Part shown: in pieces, positions 44,540-52,705 of the stretch | How the letters are laid out: every line of letters begins with the position of its first letter | Position numbering within the stretch: the stretch's first letter is position 1 | Origin: Candidatus Omnitrophota bacterium | GTDB taxonomy: Bacteria > CAIJMQ01 | Assembly: GCA_018812925.1 (NCBI GenBank) | Contig: JAHJCU010000005.1 | Coordinates: 186,001-250,000, forward strand | Reading direction: 5' to 3' | Length of the DNA stretch: 64,000 nt | The notes under the pieces: generated by a model | Database searches by the model: none | Seen by the model: the letters and a program-made list of their open reading frames with translations, nothing else | What the model was told of the DNA's origin: nothing | Translations under genes and position numbers: made by a program

Positions 44540-45751
44540 ATGGCAGTATTTGAATACAAGGCTTTAAATAAGAGCGGCAGGGCAATTAAGGGAATAATAG
44601 ATGCTTCTTCTCTAGAAGAAGCAAGAGATAAATTACGGGAACAATCTCTTTTTCCCGTTGAGGTGGGTACTGTTACTCAATCCTCTGCCGGTCGAAATTC
44701 CCTGTCTTTTAGAAGGACAAGCAATGAAGACATTGCATTGTTTTCACATCAACTTGCCAGTTTGATAAAAGGCGGGCTCCCGCTTTTATCCAGCTTGAAT
44801 GCCATAGCCGAACAGATGGGTTCACATTATTTGAGAAGAGTAGTATTGGGCTTGGCGGAGTCTGTCAAGGAAGGTAAATTATTCGCAGAATCCCTTTCTT
44901 TATTTAGCAGAGTTTTCTCGCCTATTTATATAAATATGGTAAAAAGCGGAGAAGAAACCGGTAGTTTGGCGGATATTCTTCTTAGAATTTCCGCGCTGAT
45001 GAGGGAAAGCATTAATTTGCGCAATAAAGTTAGAAACGCTTTAATCTATCCTGTGGTGATTGGTTTTGTCAGCATGGGAGTTCTTATTTTTCTTATGATA
45101 GTCGTGGTTCCCACTCTTTCGGGATTATTTGAACAGATGAATAGAACTTTGCCTCCCCTTACTTTGGGTTTAATAAATGTATCTAATTTTTTAAAAGATT
45201 ATTGGATTATAGTTTTAAGCGCAGTAGTTGTTTTAATTGTGGTATTTGTATGGTTGCTTCGCATAAAAAAAACAAGAGAAAAAATTGACAACTTAAAATT
45301 AAAACTTCCCATCATAGGAGAAATTCTTAGAAAGTCGCTTGTTGCAAACTTTGCAAGAACTGTATCCACTCTTCGCAAAGGTGGAGTTACGATTATTACA
45401 TCGCTGGAGCTTGCAAAGGACGCGGTTAGAAACGAAGTTATGTCGGAGGCGATATATCAGGCAAAAGAAGACATATCCCGCGGAGACAGCATGAGTAAAG
45501 CTTTAAGAAAAAGCGGTGTTTTTCCGCCGCTTTTTTTGCACATGGTTGAAGTAGGGGAGAAAAGCGGAAATTTAGAACATATGCTGGACGATATATCAAA
45601 TAGTTATGAAGAAGAAGTGACAATGGCTTTAAATAGATTTACGACTCTTCTTGAGCCCCTGGTTATAATCACTATGGGTCTTATAGTTGGTATTATTGCT
45701 ATCTCTATTCTTTTGCCGATATTTGAAATGAATCAGATAATAGGGCTATAA
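44540..45751 (+). CDS. gspF: Type II secretion system inner-membrane protein GspF
   Basis: GspF is the polytopic platform protein. The 403-residue protein starts FEYKALNKSGRAIKG, has two T2SSF domains (about 70-195 and 270-395), each with a SxxR-type pattern (FSHQLASLIKGGLPLL; FARTVSTLRKGGVTII), and three transmembrane segments near 170, 225 and 380. The signature VKSGEETGSLADIL and its repeat VEVGEKSGNLEHML are clear. No pseudopilin genes follow it; dapA does. Confidence 0.94.
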   Translation: MAVFEYKALNKSGRAIKGIIDASSLEEARDKLREQSLFPVEVGTVTQSSAGRNSLSFRRTSNEDIALFSHQLASLIKGGLPLLSSLNAIAEQMGSHYLRRVVLGLAESVKEGKLFAESLSLFSRVFSPIYINMVKSGEETGSLADILLRISALMRESINLRNKVRNALIYPVVIGFVSMGVLIFLMIVVVPTLSGLFEQMNRTLPPLTLGLINVSNFLKDYWIIVLSAVVVLIVVFVWLLRIKKTREKIDNLKLKLPIIGEILRKSLVANFARTVSTLRKGGVTIITSLELAKDAVRNEVMSEAIYQAKEDISRGDSMSKALRKSGVFPPLFLHMVEVGEKSGNLEHMLDDISNSYEEEVTMALNRFTTLLEPLVIITMGLIVGIIAISILLPIFEMNQIIGL

Positions 45752-45862
45752 TAGACAAAAGGTTATAGTTAGTGAAAATAACGGTTATCGGTTTTCGTGA
45801 TAATCAAATAATAAACACTGAAATGGGTTTTTTAAAACTAATTAATTCCTATGGAGGGAAAA

Positions 45863-46732
45863 ATGTTTGATGGTTCAATTGTAGCGGTAGTTACTCCTTT
45901 TGATGAAAAGGGCGAAATTGATTTTGAAAGTTTAGAGAATTTAATAGAGTTTCATATTTCGGAAAAAACGGATGGTATAGTGCCCTGCGGATGTACCGGC
46001 GAAGCCGCTACATTAAACCATGCCGAACAGAAAAAAATAATAGAATTTGTGGTAGAGAAAGTAAACGGAAGAATCCCTGTTGTGGCGGGAACCGGTTCTA
46101 ATTCCACCAAAGAGTCAATTGATTTAACATCCTTTGCGAAAAAAGTAGGCGCAGATGCTGCGTTAATAATAACGCCTTACTACAATAAACCTACGCCAGA
46201 AGGACAATATCTGCATTATAAAAAAATAGCCGAAGAAGTTGGTATGCCAGTTATTCTTTACAATGTGCCCGGTCGGACGGGTACAAATATGTTGCCGGAA
46301 ACAATAGCAAGACTTTCAAAAGTTCCCAATATAGTTGCTATAAAAGAAGCTAACCCATCTCTTGACCAAGTAAGCAAGATAATTTCGCTTTGCGACATAA
46401 CGGTTTTATCGGGTAACGATTCTGTAACTCTGCCGATTCTTTCGGTTGGCGGAAAAGGAGTTATTTCCGTGGCGGCAAATGTGGTTCCAAGACAAGTGCA
46501 CGAGCTTGTTAGTAATTTCAAAAAAGGTAAATTAGAAGAAGCGCAAAAAATACACTTGGAATTATTCCCGTTATTTGAAGCTCTTTTCTACGAAACAAAT
46601 CCAATTCCTTTAAAAGAAGCACTTGCCTTAATGGGGAAAATCCAACCGCATTTAAGACTGCCTCTTTGCAGAATGGGGGAAGAAAGTAAAGCAAGATTGG
46701 TTAAGGTTATTAAAGACTTGGGTTTAATATAA
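45863..46732 (+). CDS. dapA: 4-hydroxy-tetrahydrodipicolinate synthase
   Basis: DapA condenses pyruvate with aspartate semialdehyde in lysine and diaminopimelate synthesis, feeding peptidoglycan. I start at 45863 (MFDGSIVAVVTPF, 289 residues) because the GGAGGG at 45853 is then a good ribosome site; the in-frame ATG at 45851 would use that site as coding sequence. Motifs are GCTGEAATL (Thr-Thr catalytic region), PYYNKPTPEG, YNVPGRTG with the conserved tyrosine, and the Schiff-base lysine in AIKEA (about residue 161). Confidence 0.95.
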   Translation: MFDGSIVAVVTPFDEKGEIDFESLENLIEFHISEKTDGIVPCGCTGEAATLNHAEQKKIIEFVVEKVNGRIPVVAGTGSNSTKESIDLTSFAKKVGADAALIITPYYNKPTPEGQYLHYKKIAEEVGMPVILYNVPGRTGTNMLPETIARLSKVPNIVAIKEANPSLDQVSKIISLCDITVLSGNDSVTLPILSVGGKGVISVAANVVPRQVHELVSNFKKGKLEEAQKIHLELFPLFEALFYETNPIPLKEALALMGKIQPHLRLPLCRMGEESKARLVKVIKDLGLI

Positions 46733-46790
46733 GATTTTCCCGCATTTTTTTATTTAAATCAAGGGTTTTACAGGTAAAAACCAACGGTCT

Positions 46791-46982
46791 TTAGGACGCT
46801 TTTTTGACTTTTCCAGAACGGATGCAGGACGTGCAGGCACGTATTCTCTTCACGCCTTCCTCGGTTATCGCTCTTACCCGTTGCAAATTAGGTAGCCATC
46901 TCCTTCTTGTTTTTTTATTGGAATGGCTGACGTTATTACCCGTAACGGGTCTTTTTCCGCATATTTGGCATATTCTAGACAT
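46791..46982 (-). CDS. rpmB: 50S ribosomal protein bL28
   Basis: The 63-residue protein starts [22 protein letters not shown], with the CxxC zinc pair characteristic of L28, then RRRWLPNLQ and a second CTSC pair near residue 50. It is the zinc-binding form (four cysteines). It is a single minus-strand gene between plus-strand genes. No clear Shine-Dalgarno sequence precedes the ATG. Confidence 0.95.
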   Translation of the reverse strand: MSRICQICGKRPVTGNNVSHSNKKTRRRWLPNLQRVRAITEEGVKRIRACTSCIRSGKVKKAS

Positions 46983-47089
46983 TGGACCGAAATTGTATAC
47001 TATTCAATATAAATTTGCAAGACCTGTTAGAGAGAACCATATAAACTCAATGCTTGTAAAGATATTGGGCTACATATACAATTGGGATT

Positions 47090-47617
47090 ATGGGAACAAT
47101 TCAATATCCTTTACCGGTAAAATTAATTATGGCTATTTTTACCAGACAGTTAGAGCTTTTTGACGGGATAGAAGCAAAATTGGAAGAGGAATATGGAAAA
47201 TTGGATTTTAAAAGCTCTATATTTGATTTTGATTATACCGATTATTATCAAGATGAAATGGGCCCTGGCTTAAAGAAGAAATTCATAAGCTTCAAGAATT
47301 TAATAAAACTTGAAAAAGTTAATTCAATCAAGAACTTTACGAACGTTTTAGAGGAAAAATATTCTATCAAAAATAAGCGAGTGATAAATATTGATCCCGG
47401 TTATATCAGCAATGCCCAACTTGTTCTTGCCTCCACCAAAAATTTTTTTCACAGAATATATTTGGGGAAAGGGATTTATGCCGAAGTTACGCTATTTTTC
47501 AAGGAAGGGACTTTCCAGCCATTACCGTGGACATATCCCGATTATAAAGTCGAAAGTTCGATAAACATTTTCAACAAAATACGGGGAATTTATAGAGAGC
47601 AATTGGTCCAATTATGA
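47090..47617 (+). CDS. DUF4416 family protein
   Basis: The 175-residue protein has the features of DUF4416: a start with PLPVKLIMAIF, a DFDYTDYYQDEMG motif (about 46-58), IDPGYISNAQLVLAS (about 100) and a late VTLFFKEGTFQPLPWTYPDY segment (about 131-150). The family is confined largely to thermophilic and anaerobic bacteria and has no known function; conserved histidines and acidic residues suggest an enzyme, but that is inference. It is upstream of, and on the same strand as, the cell-wall genes. Confidence 0.85.
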   Translation: MGTIQYPLPVKLIMAIFTRQLELFDGIEAKLEEEYGKLDFKSSIFDFDYTDYYQDEMGPGLKKKFISFKNLIKLEKVNSIKNFTNVLEEKYSIKNKRVINIDPGYISNAQLVLASTKNFFHRIYLGKGIYAEVTLFFKEGTFQPLPWTYPDYKVESSINIFNKIRGIYREQLVQL

Positions 47618-47644
47618 GAATACCTGCATGGGTTGCGGGGGTTT

Positions 47645-47773
47645 ACCCCGTTAGAAATTAAAAGAAAAAGTTATACTATATCTCTAGTTTCAAAACCAAA
47701 ATAAAGAGTGTTTAGCCCTTAAGGCTGATTTACGGTCACCATAAATACAATGGCGACCTATCTCTAACGAGGT
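47645..47773. mobile_element. MITE-like element B, about 129 bp
   Basis: The left end ACCCCGTTAGAAAT (47645) and right end ATCTCTAACGAGGT (47760) are inverted copies with two mismatches and match the ends of element A. The inside has an additional hairpin, GGTCACCAT with ATGGCGACC. It lies between DUF4416 and the SPOR gene and has no ORF. Confidence 0.6.
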
Positions 47774-47820
47774 TTACATTTCATAAGTAATTTGTTAACA
47801 TAAAGTCCAATAAAAAAGTT

Positions 47821-48381
47821 ATGTTTAGAAGGCGAAAAAAACTCTACTTTAAAAATACAGTGTCCAAATTTCCTGCAATAATTTTTGTTATCTCCGTTAT
47901 TATAGGCGGGTTTTTTTTATTCAAGATAATATCTACGCTGGTTAAGGAAAGTGAAAGCGCTGCGGAATTTGCCCCCATAGAAGTAAAAACCGAAACAAAA
48001 AAGAAGACAGAGATAGTTACTCCTCCAAAAGAAATTGTCTCAAAACCTGCGAAAATTTCTAAGCCTGCAGTTAAGCCGCCGACCGAAAAAACAGTAGTAA
48101 AAACAACTAATCAGGAAAAACAAGTAATTACTCCTGTCTCATCAGAGTTCTATACTATACAGGTGGCTACTTTTAGCGACATGAGAAGAACACAGAATTT
48201 AGCCAACGAATTAAAGAAGAATTTTTCTCCTGTATACATAAAAATAAGAGGCAAGTTATTTGAAGTATGTGTAGGAAAATTTTCCAACCCGCAAGAAGGT
48301 CATGAAGTTCTTTCAAAAATAAGAAAAGATTTCCACGATGCTTTTTCCAGAAGAATTCAGCCCCCATTTGAAGAAAAATAG
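47821..48381 (+). CDS. SPOR domain-containing membrane protein
   Basis: The 186-residue protein has a short basic cytoplasmic start, one transmembrane helix (about 20-42), and a lysine-, proline- and threonine-rich linker (about 55-105). A C-terminal SPOR domain (about 110-183) contains YTIQVATFSDMRRTQNLAN and YIKIRGKLFEVCVGKF. SPOR domains bind denuded glycan strands at division sites. Its position next to an amidase fits a septal cell-wall role. Confidence 0.86.
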   Translation: MFRRRKKLYFKNTVSKFPAIIFVISVIIGGFFLFKIISTLVKESESAAEFAPIEVKTETKKKTEIVTPPKEIVSKPAKISKPAVKPPTEKTVVKTTNQEKQVITPVSSEFYTIQVATFSDMRRTQNLANELKKNFSPVYIKIRGKLFEVCVGKFSNPQEGHEVLSKIRKDFHDAFSRRIQPPFEEK

Positions 48382-48455
48382 CCGCATATTTTTTTAATTC
48401 CCAATATTATAAAAATATTGTATAACATTATAAATAACGACATTTTTTAGAAAAA

Positions 48456-48484
48456 TTGATATTTGAGGATAAGGAAGTTATAAT
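48456..48484 (+). promoter_or_regulatory. Sigma-70-type promoter for the amidase gene
   Basis: TTGATA (4 of 6 to TTGACA, or 5 of 6 if the last A counts) and perfect TATAAT are 17 bases apart, about 82 bases before the amidase start. The leader is AT-rich. Confidence 0.65.
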
Positions 48485-48566
48485 AAAAATCGCGAAAAAG
48501 GTCTGCGTTGCTTAGAAATAGACTTTTAATTGGGTGCGTGAAATATGCGAAAAGGTATGAGAGGGT

Positions 48567-49388
48567 ATGGTTAATATTCTACGAAAAAACTTTAGAAAAT
48601 TGAAATGCCGTCTGTTTAGATGTCGGACGGCGTTTTTCTATAAAACATCGAGAGTTGCCGGTATATTTATTGCCCTTTTTATCCTTTTTAATCTTTGGGG
48701 TTGCGCAACGGCGCCTCATAGGAGAGTTCCTCCTCGGGGGGTTTATCATATAGTGGGTAGCGGCCAGACGATTTACAGAATTGCAAAGACTTATAATGTT
48801 GAGGTAAATGTGATTATGCTGGCAAATCAAATCAACGATCCTACCAAAATTGGTGTTGGGCAACAGTTGTTCATTCCCGGCGCAGAGACGGTTTTATGGA
48901 TTGAACCTTATCGGCCTGTTATTAAAGAATCGGTGGAGAAAATCGTCGGTCAGAAAAATTATTTTTCTAAATGGAAATACATTACCCTGCATCACAGCGC
49001 AACATCGCAGGGAAATGCCGAACGTTTTGACAGAAATCACCGTAGTCGCGGTATGGGCGGGCTTTTTTATCATTTTGTAATTGGCAATGGCACTGCTTCC
49101 GATGACGGTGAAATTGAAGTAGGTTGGCGTTGGCAAAAACAAGCGCAGGCAAATAGACCATATGATATACAGATTTGTTTGGTCGGTAATTTCAATGAAC
49201 AACAAGTCAGCAATGCGCAGTTCGGGACATTAGTAGAGTTGATTAATGTTTTACGAAAACAATATGGTATCCCTATATCCAATATACGAGGACACAAGGA
49301 CATAAAAGGCTCTACGACAGAATGTCCGGGGAATTATTTCCCATTTGATAGAATCAAAACAGAGTTAAGAAAAACCAATCCCTATTAA
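48567..49388 (+). CDS. LysM and N-acetylmuramoyl-L-alanine amidase lipoprotein
   Basis: The 273-residue protein has a lipoprotein signal with the lipobox LWGC (Cys at about 46). A LysM domain (about 60-110) has YHIVGSGQTIYRIAKTYNV and GVGQQLFIPG. An Amidase_2 (PGRP-like) domain (about 135-265) has the zinc residues His in ITLHHSATS, His in IRGHKDI and Cys in TECPG. It would cut the bond between MurNAc and the stem peptide. The start follows GAGAGGG. Unlike most Amidase_2 proteins it is N-terminally lipid-anchored with a single LysM. Confidence 0.9.
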   Translation: MVNILRKNFRKLKCRLFRCRTAFFYKTSRVAGIFIALFILFNLWGCATAPHRRVPPRGVYHIVGSGQTIYRIAKTYNVEVNVIMLANQINDPTKIGVGQQLFIPGAETVLWIEPYRPVIKESVEKIVGQKNYFSKWKYITLHHSATSQGNAERFDRNHRSRGMGGLFYHFVIGNGTASDDGEIEVGWRWQKQAQANRPYDIQICLVGNFNEQQVSNAQFGTLVELINVLRKQYGIPISNIRGHKDIKGSTTECPGNYFPFDRIKTELRKTNPY

Positions 49389-49392
49389 ACTT

Positions 49393-50370
49393 ATGACGAA
49401 TAGAAGAAATATATTTATTATTGGGTTGTTTTTTGTTTTATTATCTGTCTCGGCGGTTTTTTTAAATCAATATTATCAGGTACAAAAAATATTGAAAGAA
49501 GAAACCGAAAAAGAAAGGATTCTGTTAGAGAAAAGAAAATCGGATTGGCTAATATTGGAACAGACATTATCAGAATATATAACCAGTTTTAATGGAGAAG
49601 CTGGTATTTTAATCAAAGATTTGCAGTCAAATTGGAAGATATCTTTTAATAAAGATAAATTGTTCCCTTCGGCAAGCGTAGTAAAGATTCCCATTCTGGT
49701 TTCATGTCTTAGCGCAATCGGGGATGGGAAACTTAATCCTGATTCTGTTATACGTCTTAGGTCTATAGATAAAGCTTCAGGCTCCGGGGTTCTGAAAAAT
49801 ATGTCTACAGGTAAAGAAATTAGTATTAATGAGTTGTTTGAGCTTATGATTACTAAAAGCGACAATACGGCTGCCAATATACTGATAGACCGTTTGGGTT
49901 TTGAATATCTCAATTCATCTTTTAAATCTTTGGGGATTAAAAATACAAATTTGTCCCGTAAGATGGTTGATTTTAAGGCACGCAGTCGAGGTGTTGAGAA
50001 TTATACGACTGCAGAAGATCTTGCCCTTGTTTTAGAGAAAATTTATCGTGGAGAAATTGTTAACAGCGATATTTCAGAGCAATGTCTGGATTTGTTAAAA
50101 CAACAAAAAATAAATGACCGTATCCCCAAATATTTACCCAAAGAAGCTGTTATTGCTCACAAAACCGGGCTTGAACGTTTTGTTTGTCACGATGCAGGAA
50201 TTGTGTATACTCCTAATGGTGATTTTGTTATTTGCGCATTAGTTAAGCATTCAGAAACCACCAGCAAATCAGCGAAAAAATTTATTGCAAACATAGCTGA
50301 AATCGCATATCAATATTTCGAAAACAAACAGACTATGGCTGGCGCCATAACTTTTTCAGTTATCAATTAG
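49393..50370 (+). CDS. Beta-lactamase-fold serine hydrolase, membrane-anchored
   Basis: The 325-residue protein has an uncleaved N-terminal membrane helix (about 6-25), a coiled-coil-like stretch (about 30-50) and a class A beta-lactamase fold. The catalytic S95-V-V-K98, the SDN motif in ITKSDNTAAN, and the KTG in AHKTGLERFV are present. A clear E166-x-x-N motif of true class A lactamases is not seen, so a wall-associated or penicillin-interacting hydrolase is likelier than antibiotic resistance. It lies 4 bases after the amidase gene. Confidence 0.8.
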   Translation: MTNRRNIFIIGLFFVLLSVSAVFLNQYYQVQKILKEETEKERILLEKRKSDWLILEQTLSEYITSFNGEAGILIKDLQSNWKISFNKDKLFPSASVVKIPILVSCLSAIGDGKLNPDSVIRLRSIDKASGSGVLKNMSTGKEISINELFELMITKSDNTAANILIDRLGFEYLNSSFKSLGIKNTNLSRKMVDFKARSRGVENYTTAEDLALVLEKIYRGEIVNSDISEQCLDLLKQQKINDRIPKYLPKEAVIAHKTGLERFVCHDAGIVYTPNGDFVICALVKHSETTSKSAKKFIANIAEIAYQYFENKQTMAGAITFSVIN

Positions 50371-50408
50371 TATGTAGGAAAGGATTATATGAAAAGGATT
50401 CTACTGAA

Positions 50409-50528
50409 ATGCCAAAGGAAGAGAAGAAAACGCGTATGAAGAACATGCGTAAAATCATAAACGAAAACAATGTTTATCATTGGGCAGCAAATATAGTTAC
50501 AGAACTGACTGCTCTGAAAAAGGTTTAA
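50409..50528 (+). pseudogene. Relic of trehalose-6-phosphate synthase C-terminus
   Basis: An ORF of 39 codons starting MPKEEKKTRMKN and going on with NVYHWAANIVTEL is very like the last segment of OtsA, where MPxEExxxRM and HxxYRWAxNLVxEL are conserved. A few further matching codons can be read upstream (GLYE), out to about 50386, with no start. The rest of the roughly 460-residue enzyme is missing. It is most simply the tail of a deleted gene; a small expressed peptide is possible but unlikely. Confidence 0.5.
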
Positions 50529-50530
50529 AG

Positions 50531-50559
50531 TTTACAATGACTTCATTAAGTTATATTAG
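50531..50559 (+). promoter_or_regulatory. Possible promoter for hflK
   Basis: TTTACA and TATTAG are separated by 17 bases, about 46 bases before the hflK start. Matches are 5 of 6 and 4 of 6. Confidence 0.45.
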
Positions 50560-50605
50560 CGAGTGAAACCGCTTCTCAATTATGGGAAATAAGGAGGTAA
50601 GTGAA

Positions 50606-51607
50606 ATGGAATGGAAAGATGTGCAAGGGGTAGAAGATGCGATTGATGTAGGTAAGCAGAAATTTAGTGATTTTGGGCGGTTTATGCCATGGATAATTAT
50701 GGGCTTTTTTGTTCTGATTATTTTAATGGGTTCAATTTATTCTATCGGTCCGGATGAAGTTGGCGTAAGGCAGCGGTTTGGTAAATACCTTAATTTAAGT
50801 TCTCCGGGACTGCATATAAAGATTCCTTTTGGTATAGAGAAAGTTACTCCGATTAAAGTGGAGAAAGTTTTTAAGGAGGAGTTTGGAGTCAGGACATTGC
50901 AGCCAGGCGTGAGAACATCGTATTCTTCGAAACAATACCTTGAAGAATCTTTGATGCTTACAGGTGATTTAAACATCTTAGATGTGCGTTGGATTGTGCA
51001 ATATAAAGTAAAGGACCCTGTGAAGTTACTTTTTGCGGTTAGAGACCCCAAGGATAATATACGGGATGTATCTGAAGTAGTTATGCGTCGGCTTGTCGGG
51101 GATTACAGCGTAGATGAGGTTCTTACTACTCAAAGAGAAGAGATAGATTATTTAGCACAGGACGAACTGCAGAAAATATTAGATGATTATCAGACAGGTG
51201 TTCAGATTATTACGGTTAAGCTGTTAGATGTAAATCCTCCCGAAAAGGTCAAACCTGCCTTTAATGAGGTCAATGAGGCAAAGCAGGAAAAAGAAAAGGT
51301 GATTAACCAGGCTTGGGAGGCTTATAATAAGGTTATTCCCAGGGCAACAGGAGAAGCAGAAAAAACCATACGGGAAGCAGAGGGTTATGCCTTGGACAAG
51401 ATAAACCGGGCAAAAGGTGAGGCAGAAAGGTTCCTTGTTACTTTGGGAGAATATAAAAAGGCACCACAGATAACCCAGAAAAGATTGTATTTAGAGACAA
51501 TGATGGAAGTCCTGCCTCGGGCAAAACAGAAGTATATCATTGACCCTAAACAATCCTCAATTTTACCTTTATTAAATATAGGCGAGCAGGGAGGGGCAAA
51601 ACAATGA
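50606..51607 (+). CDS. hflK: FtsH protease regulator subunit HflK
   Basis: HflK and HflC form a membrane cage that surrounds and restrains FtsH. The 333-residue protein has a transmembrane helix at about 25-45 followed by an SPFH/prohibitin domain (about 48-235), with IGPDEVGVRQRFGKY and a LLDVNPPEKVKPAFNEV segment. A long helix with the pattern ATGEAEKTIREAEGYA follows. I start at 50606 because GGAGG lies 6 bases upstream; the ATG at 50582 would include that site. hflC overlaps by 4 bases. Confidence 0.92.
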   Translation: MEWKDVQGVEDAIDVGKQKFSDFGRFMPWIIMGFFVLIILMGSIYSIGPDEVGVRQRFGKYLNLSSPGLHIKIPFGIEKVTPIKVEKVFKEEFGVRTLQPGVRTSYSSKQYLEESLMLTGDLNILDVRWIVQYKVKDPVKLLFAVRDPKDNIRDVSEVVMRRLVGDYSVDEVLTTQREEIDYLAQDELQKILDDYQTGVQIITVKLLDVNPPEKVKPAFNEVNEAKQEKEKVINQAWEAYNKVIPRATGEAEKTIREAEGYALDKINRAKGEAERFLVTLGEYKKAPQITQKRLYLETMMEVLPRAKQKYIIDPKQSSILPLLNIGEQGGAKQ

Positions 51608-52569
51608 AAAAAGGAATGTTAGGGACTGTTTTAGGAATTTTAATGGTAGCGGTTATTTTGGTGATAATCGCATTTATAAGTGGTGCGTTATTTATTGTTG
51701 ATGAAAGTCAGCAGGTGGTAATTACTCAATTTGGTAAACCCATAGGTAACCCGATAGTTGCTGCAGGATTACATTTTAAAAAACCTTTTATTCAACAGAT
51801 ACATTATTTTGAGAAAAGGATTTTAGATTGGGATGGTGACGCTAATCAGATTCCTACCCAAGACAAGAAATATATCTGGGTAGATACCACTGCCCGTTGG
51901 AAAATAGTTGATGCGTTGAAGTTTTTGCAATCCGTAGGTAATGAAATGAGCGCACACAGCCGATTAGACGATATTATTAATTCAGCGACCAGAGATGTGA
52001 TTACAAACCATCTTTTGGTTGAGGCGGTAAGGGATTCCGACCGTATCTTGGAAAGCAAAGAATTGGGTGCGGATGCTATTTTTGCCGATGAAGCGCTTGA
52101 ACGCATTTCTGTAGGTAGGCAACAACTTACACGGGTTATTTTAGAAAAGGCAAAGATATTGGCACCTCAGTATGGGATTGAAATCGTAGACGTGCGTATA
52201 AAACGTGTCAATTATGTAGAAGATGTGCGCAATAAAGTTTACGACAGGATGATTTCAGAAAGAAAACGCGCAGCGGAAAAATACCGTTCAGAAGGCCAAG
52301 GAAAATCAGCGGAGATTTCAGGCCAAGTAGGAAAAGAATTAAAGCTCATTACTTCCGATGCATATCGTCAGGCGCAGGGAATTGTAGGTAAAGCTGATGC
52401 CGAGGCAATTAACATATATGCACAGTCCTATAGTCTTGACCCGGAATTCTATGCATTTCTAAAAACATTAGAGACATATCAAAAAACAATAGATGAGAAT
52501 TCTACGATAATCTTGACCACCGACAGCGATTATTATAAGTATCTAAAAAGTATGGATCATATGAAATAA
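51604..52569 (+). CDS. hflC: FtsH protease regulator subunit HflC
   Basis: The 321-residue partner of HflK has a transmembrane helix at about 10-32 and an SPFH domain with FIVDESQQVVITQFGKP (about 30), KYIWVDTTARWKI and GIEIVDVRIKRVNY (about 195). A helical tail includes RSEGQGKSAEISG. It begins at ATGA over the hflK stop with GGAGGGG upstream, so the two are made in step. No ftsH is in the window. Confidence 0.94.
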   Translation: MKKGMLGTVLGILMVAVILVIIAFISGALFIVDESQQVVITQFGKPIGNPIVAAGLHFKKPFIQQIHYFEKRILDWDGDANQIPTQDKKYIWVDTTARWKIVDALKFLQSVGNEMSAHSRLDDIINSATRDVITNHLLVEAVRDSDRILESKELGADAIFADEALERISVGRQQLTRVILEKAKILAPQYGIEIVDVRIKRVNYVEDVRNKVYDRMISERKRAAEKYRSEGQGKSAEISGQVGKELKLITSDAYRQAQGIVGKADAEAINIYAQSYSLDPEFYAFLKTLETYQKTIDENSTIILTTDSDYYKYLKSMDHMK

Positions 52570-52705
52570 CATAGCAAGATTATTAAAAATAAAAGTAGAT
52601 TTTATAAGAAAATCACCTTTTGATAACTATTTAAAGATTTTCAGTAGTTAGGAAAATTTTATACTTTCCTATCCCATAACCATAAAAATTTTATAAGGAG
52701 GGATT

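Noticed and set aside
46804-47163. 119-codon plus-strand frame over rpmB
   Set aside because: It is antisense to bL28 and then runs out of frame into DUF4416; the composition is not protein-like.
49393-50370. Considered as an antibiotic-resistance beta-lactamase
   Set aside because: The fold motifs are present, but it is membrane-anchored, without a clear general-base glutamate motif, and lies among cell-wall genes.
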